8,619 bases of DNA. It comes from Candidatus Altarchaeales archaeon WOR_SM1_86-2. Its GTDB lineage: Archaea; Altiarchaeota; Altiarchaeia; IMC4; MCBC01. The stretch spans positions 1 to 8,619 of the forward strand of contig MCBC01000112.1 of NCBI GenBank assembly GCA_001723855.1. The letters are read 5' to 3'. Positions within the stretch are counted from its first letter, which is position 1; each line of letters begins with the position of its first letter. The position numbers and the translations under genes were made by a program. The notes under the pieces were generated by a model. It ran no database searches, was not told the origin of the DNA, and was given only the letters and a program-made list of their open reading frames with translations. Positions 5,484 to 8,619 of the stretch are shown here, in pieces.

Positions 5484-6938
5484 ATGGATTTTTGGTTAAT
5501 ACTGCTGGTTATGTTCATAATCGGAACTCTGATGCTCTCGAAAACAAAGGCAGAACGACACGTGCTGCTGTTTATGATCCGCACAACCCGGGGGATAAGT
5601 CTAATGGATAAAATAGCCGGAATCTCACCGAGGGCATGGCTTTTCTTTGCCGATCTCGCGACCGTGATTTCATTTGCCGGGCTCGGCGGTATGTATGTCT
5701 CAAAGCACCGGAGAATGGAGCCCATCATCTTTGTAATCGGCTGTATGGGGCTCGTGGTTTACTCTGCCAAGATGGGGAACGTATTGGCATCGGCGGTATT
5801 CCTCGTTCTTCTCTCTATCCTCGCGAACTGGAAATTTAACAAGCCCGTATTCAATACCCCCCAGGCATCCTTTCTGGTGACCTTTGTTATAATGGCACTG
5901 ATAATGCTTCAAATATTCCAGCCAAGCACGGAAGGTGATTTTATATTGCCCCAGGAGGTGCACGTCTTGCTGGCAATGCTCGGCGGAATTATCGGGCTTC
6001 CGGCAATTCTTATCGGGACACTGGTATTCCAGGGATTTATGATCCTGACCGAGAAATCGGAGACCCCGGGCGTGTCTCCTGCCCTGCCGATGGTAAAAGA
6101 CGGCGAGTTGGGTCTTGGTTTCCTCGGTTTTGATATATTCATCCCGATATGGTATGCCGTAACAGCGATAATAATTCTCCTGGTTGTTCATGAGTACGCT
6201 CACGGCATACTGGCGAGGGTTCATAATGTAAGGGTAAAGTCCTCGGGGTTATTGACCATCGGCCCGGTTCCGATCGGGGCATTTGTTGAGCCCGATGAAG
6301 ATGAATTAAAGAAGCGCCCGGGGGTAGAGAACATGAGGATTTCGGCGGTCGGGTCGTTTGCCAATATCCTCACGGCATTTGTATTCATGAGTCTCTTGCT
6401 TTTCATCGTTATTCCCTCGTATGGTGAGGGTTTAATGGTGACGGGGGTTATTAATAACACTCCTGCTTACGGGGTGATTGAGGAGGGAACGATAATCTAT
6501 GAAATTGATGATAAAGAGGTCAAAAACAGGCTATCGGTTAATATTGAGCCTGATCAAAACATTACACTCAATACGAGCAAAGGCATTTTTGTTATAGAAA
6601 CAACAGAACATCCCGATGATCCCGGAAGAGGTTACATCGGCATTCTACATGTAGAGCACACAAAAGGTTTTATAACTCCTGTGATGTTTATATCTATTGT
6701 TCAATTGTTTTACTGGATTTATTTTTTAAATTTTGCGGTCGGGTTAGTTAATCTGCTTCCGATCCTGCCGTTTGACGGCGGAAGAATGTTCTCTGAATTG
6801 ATGAAGATGTTTAAGTTAAGCGAAGAGAATATAACAAAAATTGTTTATTGGGTTATAGCGATTGTGCTTCTCATATTGCTGATTAATGTGACACCTTTAT
6901 TCGAGAGGCTCATTGAATTGGTAAGTGAACTTCTTTAA
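5484..6938 (+). CDS. M50-family site-2 protease (membrane zinc metalloprotease)
   Basis: This 484-residue protein is a polytopic intramembrane metalloprotease, a family that cuts membrane-spanning substrates such as membrane-tethered regulators. The zinc motif HEYAH (H236, E237, H240) lies in a membrane segment (about 219-245). The third ligand is expected in LVNLLPILPFDGG, with Asp431. Between them are a conserved ISAVGSFANI segment (286-295) and a PDZ-like extracytoplasmic domain (about 318-390, from VTGVINNTPAYGVIEEGTIIYEI). The first 210 residues contribute about six further hydrophobic spans, as in larger archaeal members; the C-terminus has spans near 397-425 and 452-468. All catalytic residues are present, so it should be active. 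Substrate unknown. hisD follows after 26 bases and may be co-transcribed. The start follows AAGG-TAAAAA; no upstream in-frame alternative looks better. Confidence 0.92.
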   Translation: MDFWLILLVMFIIGTLMLSKTKAERHVLLFMIRTTRGISLMDKIAGISPRAWLFFADLATVISFAGLGGMYVSKHRRMEPIIFVIGCMGLVVYSAKMGNVLASAVFLVLLSILANWKFNKPVFNTPQASFLVTFVIMALIMLQIFQPSTEGDFILPQEVHVLLAMLGGIIGLPAILIGTLVFQGFMILTEKSETPGVSPALPMVKDGELGLGFLGFDIFIPIWYAVTAIIILLVVHEYAHGILARVHNVRVKSSGLLTIGPVPIGAFVEPDEDELKKRPGVENMRISAVGSFANILTAFVFMSLLLFIVIPSYGEGLMVTGVINNTPAYGVIEEGTIIYEIDDKEVKNRLSVNIEPDQNITLNTSKGIFVIETTEHPDDPGRGYIGILHVEHTKGFITPVMFISIVQLFYWIYFLNFAVGLVNLLPILPFDGGRMFSELMKMFKLSEENITKIVYWVIAIVLLILLINVTPLFERLIELVSELL

Positions 6939-6964
6939 TTTTTAATTTACTAAAGATAATAAGG

Positions 6965-8245
6965 ATGAGAATCATAAAGTATGGGGATAAAAAAATAGAA
7001 GAGATTTTTAATGCTCGCCGTGAGGGTCTTGAAGAAGCAGCAAAGGCAGCAGAAAGGATATTAAATGACGTAAATGTCAGCGGGGATGAAGCATTATTTG
7101 AATACACAAAAAAATTTGACGGCTTTGAGTTAAATGAAAAAAATATAAGGGTCAGCTGGGACGAGATTAATGAAGCTTACACGAGGGTTGATAAGGAACA
7201 GATAATAGCGTTGAAATATGCATACGGAAACATAGAGAAATTTCATAAAGAGCAGTTCAATAGGCTGGAAAACTGGAGCATAGAAACCGAGAAAGGGGTA
7301 AAGATTACAGAGAAGGTTGTGCGGGTAGACAGCGCGGGCTTATATGTTCCGGGAGGCAGGGCATCTTATCCGTCAACCGTGTTAATGACTTCCATACCTG
7401 CAAAAATCGCGGGGGTCAAAAGGATTGTTATGGTTTCCCCACCCCCTGTTTCCCCACTGACGCTTGTTTCTGCAGACATCTGCGGTGTAGACGAGATTTA
7501 CCGCGTTGGCGGAGTTCAGGCAATTGCAGCGTTGTCTTATGGAACCGAAAGCATACCAAGGGTGGATAAGATCGTGGGTCCGGGTAATATATATGTTGCG
7601 GCTGCAAAGGGGCTGGTACAAAGCAGGGGGATAGCAGGGATAGATATGCCGGCTGGTCCGAGTGAGGTCCTGATAATCTCGGACAAGACCTCGAATTTAG
7701 GGTTTATGTCTGCAGACATTTTAGCGCAAGCAGAACACGATCCTAACGCAAGATGCTGCCTGGTTTTCATTGGAAACAACCCCGATACAGGGGAGAGAAT
7801 AGAAAAGGAAATCAATGCTCAATTAAAAGATCTGAATAGAAAAGAGATCATTAAGGAAAGTCTGAAAAATTTTATCCTTGTTTTAGTGAAAAATGTTGAT
7901 GAAGCGGTTGAGTTTGCAAATCATTATGCTCCGGAGCACCTGGAGATAATGGCAGCCGATGCCGAAAAAGTGGTTGATAAAATCAATAATGCGGGCACGA
8001 TTTTTGTTGGCTCTTACTCTTTAGTTGCGGCTGGCGACTATGCATCCGGGGCAAATCACGTTTTGCCGACATCCGGCGCATCACGATTTGCTTCCGAGCT
8101 CAGCGTCAGGGATTTTTTGAAAACGATAAGCGTTCAGACAATAAGCAAAGACGGGTTAAAAAGGTTAAAGGAATCAATAGAGACGTTGGCAGAGGCGGAG
8201 GGTTTGGATGCTCATAAAAAATCTGTGGATATGAGGTTTGAGTGA
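6965..8245 (+). CDS. hisD: Histidinol dehydrogenase
   Basis: HisD performs the last two steps of histidine synthesis in the cytoplasm, oxidising L-histidinol to L-histidine via histidinal with NAD+ and a zinc ion. The 426-residue length is standard. All expected zinc ligands are seen: Gln255 and His258 in DILAQAEHDP, Asp358 in AAGDYASGANHVLPT, and His417 in GLDAHKKSV. The catalytic Glu324-His325 pair is in YAPEHLEI. The signature region IVGPGNIYVAAAKGLV (203-218) and the nucleotide-fold segment VDSAGLYVPGGRASYPSTV are intact. The start is supported by AAGG just upstream of the ATG. No other his gene is in view, which is common in archaea where the pathway is scattered. It is 26 bases downstream of the protease, with no obvious functional link. 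Confidence 0.97.
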   Translation: MRIIKYGDKKIEEIFNARREGLEEAAKAAERILNDVNVSGDEALFEYTKKFDGFELNEKNIRVSWDEINEAYTRVDKEQIIALKYAYGNIEKFHKEQFNRLENWSIETEKGVKITEKVVRVDSAGLYVPGGRASYPSTVLMTSIPAKIAGVKRIVMVSPPPVSPLTLVSADICGVDEIYRVGGVQAIAALSYGTESIPRVDKIVGPGNIYVAAAKGLVQSRGIAGIDMPAGPSEVLIISDKTSNLGFMSADILAQAEHDPNARCCLVFIGNNPDTGERIEKEINAQLKDLNRKEIIKESLKNFILVLVKNVDEAVEFANHYAPEHLEIMAADAEKVVDKINNAGTIFVGSYSLVAAGDYASGANHVLPTSGASRFASELSVRDFLKTISVQTISKDGLKRLKESIETLAEAEGLDAHKKSVDMRFE

Positions 8246-8256
8246 GTTTTATGATA

Positions 8257-8265
8257 TTATATAAT
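8257..8265 (+). promoter_or_regulatory. TATA-like box for the HicB-like gene
   Basis: TTATATAAT sits 12 bases after the hisD stop. Transcription starting about 26 bases further on, near 8287, gives a 12-base leader to the ATG at 8299. This supports 8299 over the earlier in-frame GTG (8242) and ATG (8251), both of which would lie upstream of this start point. Confidence 0.45.
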
Positions 8266-8298
8266 TCAAATTCCAAGGAATTAATAAATAAGAATAAG

Positions 8299-8544
8299 AT
8301 GGCTGAATATAGAGTGGATATAAAAATAGAACGCATGGAAGAGGATGGTGAGGTGTATTATTTAGCAACATCCGATGATATTCAGGGATTGGTGGTGCAG
8401 GCGGATACACTCTCTGAAGCCATTGAAATAGCGGAGGACTCTGTAAGGGAATTGATTGATATTCACAAGAAACTTGGCAATCCGTTGCCAATACCAGATA
8501 AAATTTCTAATTTCAAACCCATTAGCACGAGAGAATGGGCTTAA
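8299..8544 (+). CDS. HicB-like / DUF1902-like antitoxin family protein
   Basis: The 81-residue protein begins MAEYRVDIKIERMEEDGEVYY, a beta-strand start, then has SDDIQGLVVQADTLSEAIEIAEDSVRELIDI. This pattern, with a GL-x-x-x-A-x-T-x-x-E-A segment followed by a helix, is typical of the partial RNase H-like fold of HicB antitoxins and DUF1902 proteins, which neutralise HicA mRNA-cleaving toxins. The tail (about 60-81, NPLPIPDKISNFKPISTREW) lacks an added HTH or ribbon-helix-helix domain, so self-regulation would need another factor. The ATG at 8299 is chosen over a GTG at 8242 overlapping hisD because a TATA-like box fits it and because family members begin at this strand. A possible hicA starts 44 bases downstream. 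Confidence 0.7.
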   Translation: MAEYRVDIKIERMEEDGEVYYLATSDDIQGLVVQADTLSEAIEIAEDSVRELIDIHKKLGNPLPIPDKISNFKPISTREWA

Positions 8545-8570
8545 ATTGAGCTAAATTGATTTGCTAATTT

Positions 8571-8580
8571 TTTATATAAT
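8571..8580 (+). promoter_or_regulatory. TATA-like box near the right edge
   Basis: TTTATATAAT is close to the archaeal TATA consensus. The expected start of transcription, near 8600, lies after the ATG at 8589. So either it does not serve that ATG, or the gene beyond the edge starts further right. It may also be a chance AT-rich match. Confidence 0.3.
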
Positions 8581-8588
8581 TCCACAGG

Positions 8589-8619
8589 ATGCCGATTTCT
8601 CATAAAAAATTCGTTGAAA
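8589..8619 (+). CDS. Possible HicA-like toxin, N-terminus only (cut by window end)
   Basis: ATG at 8589 opens a frame reading MPISHKKFVE up to the edge, with AGG two bases before it. A start of the form P-[IV]-S-x-[KR]-x-[FL]-[VI] followed by a short helix is how one HicA subgroup begins, as I recall it, and the position next to a HicB-like gene fits a toxin-antitoxin pair. Ten residues are too few for a firm call, and a TATA-like box at 8571-8580 points to a start point after this ATG. Confidence 0.3.
   Translation, partial: MPISHKKFVE

Noticed and set aside
5360..5728. A 122-residue minus-strand frame spanning the intergenic region and the protease start
   Set aside because: It overlaps the protease N-terminus and the protease promoter, and shows no recognisable domain.
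5700..6224. A 174-residue open frame on the minus strand inside the protease gene
   Set aside because: It is antisense to a clear M50 protease, its composition is odd (rich in Tyr, His, Arg and Gln), and it shows no family motif.
8242..8298. Longer HicB-like protein from a GTG overlapping the hisD stop
   Set aside because: The extra 19 residues do not look like the family N-terminus, and a TATA-like box lies within the extension.
1..8619. CRISPR array, insertion sequence, tRNA or rRNA gene
   Set aside because: No regularly spaced repeats, no recognisable transposase with flanking inverted repeats, and no tRNA or rRNA landmarks were seen.

Overview
The window looks like chromosomal DNA from a euryarchaeon, probably of a methanogen, methane/alkane-oxidiser or Archaeoglobi-type lineage, but I cannot fix the genus. 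Reasons: a gene of the archaeal 'HrcA-like helix-turn-helix plus CBS pair' regulator family, a euryarchaeal-style membrane site-2 protease, TATA-box-like promoters lying 20-40 bases before start codons, few strong Shine-Dalgarno sites, and AT-rich intergenic DNA.

Layout. Bases 2-112 (+) may be the tail of a gene that enters from the left. Bases 220-1086 (+) encode the HTH-CBS regulator, which converges on gcvH (1134-1547, -) across a hairpin. Upstream of gcvH on the same strand is a high-affinity phosphate uptake operon, transcribed right to left as pstS (5101 to 4079), pstC (4037 to 3231), pstA (3234 to 2386) and pstB (2379 to 1621). No phoU is present. A 370-base divergent intergenic region (5114-5483) holds the pst promoter with a tandem 13-base repeat. 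It also holds a nested two-stem RNA-like structure ending in ACA, which resembles an archaeal H/ACA guide RNA. To the right, on the + strand, lie a site-2 protease (5484-6938), hisD (6965-8245), a HicB-like antitoxin (8299-8544) and the first codons of a possible HicA toxin cut by the window end.

How the genes work together. PstS captures phosphate outside the membrane, PstC and PstA form the channel, and PstB supplies ATP hydrolysis. GcvH (lipoyl carrier), the protease, HisD and the HicB-like protein have no evident functional link to phosphate uptake. The regulator at 220-1086 is the only complete putative DNA-binding regulator in view, but nothing proves that it controls pst.

Most notable: PstC lacks at least one core transmembrane helix. 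Its sequence runs straight from the VYGVF motif to the segment before the cytoplasmic coupling loop. PstA in the same operon has 26 residues between the same two landmarks.
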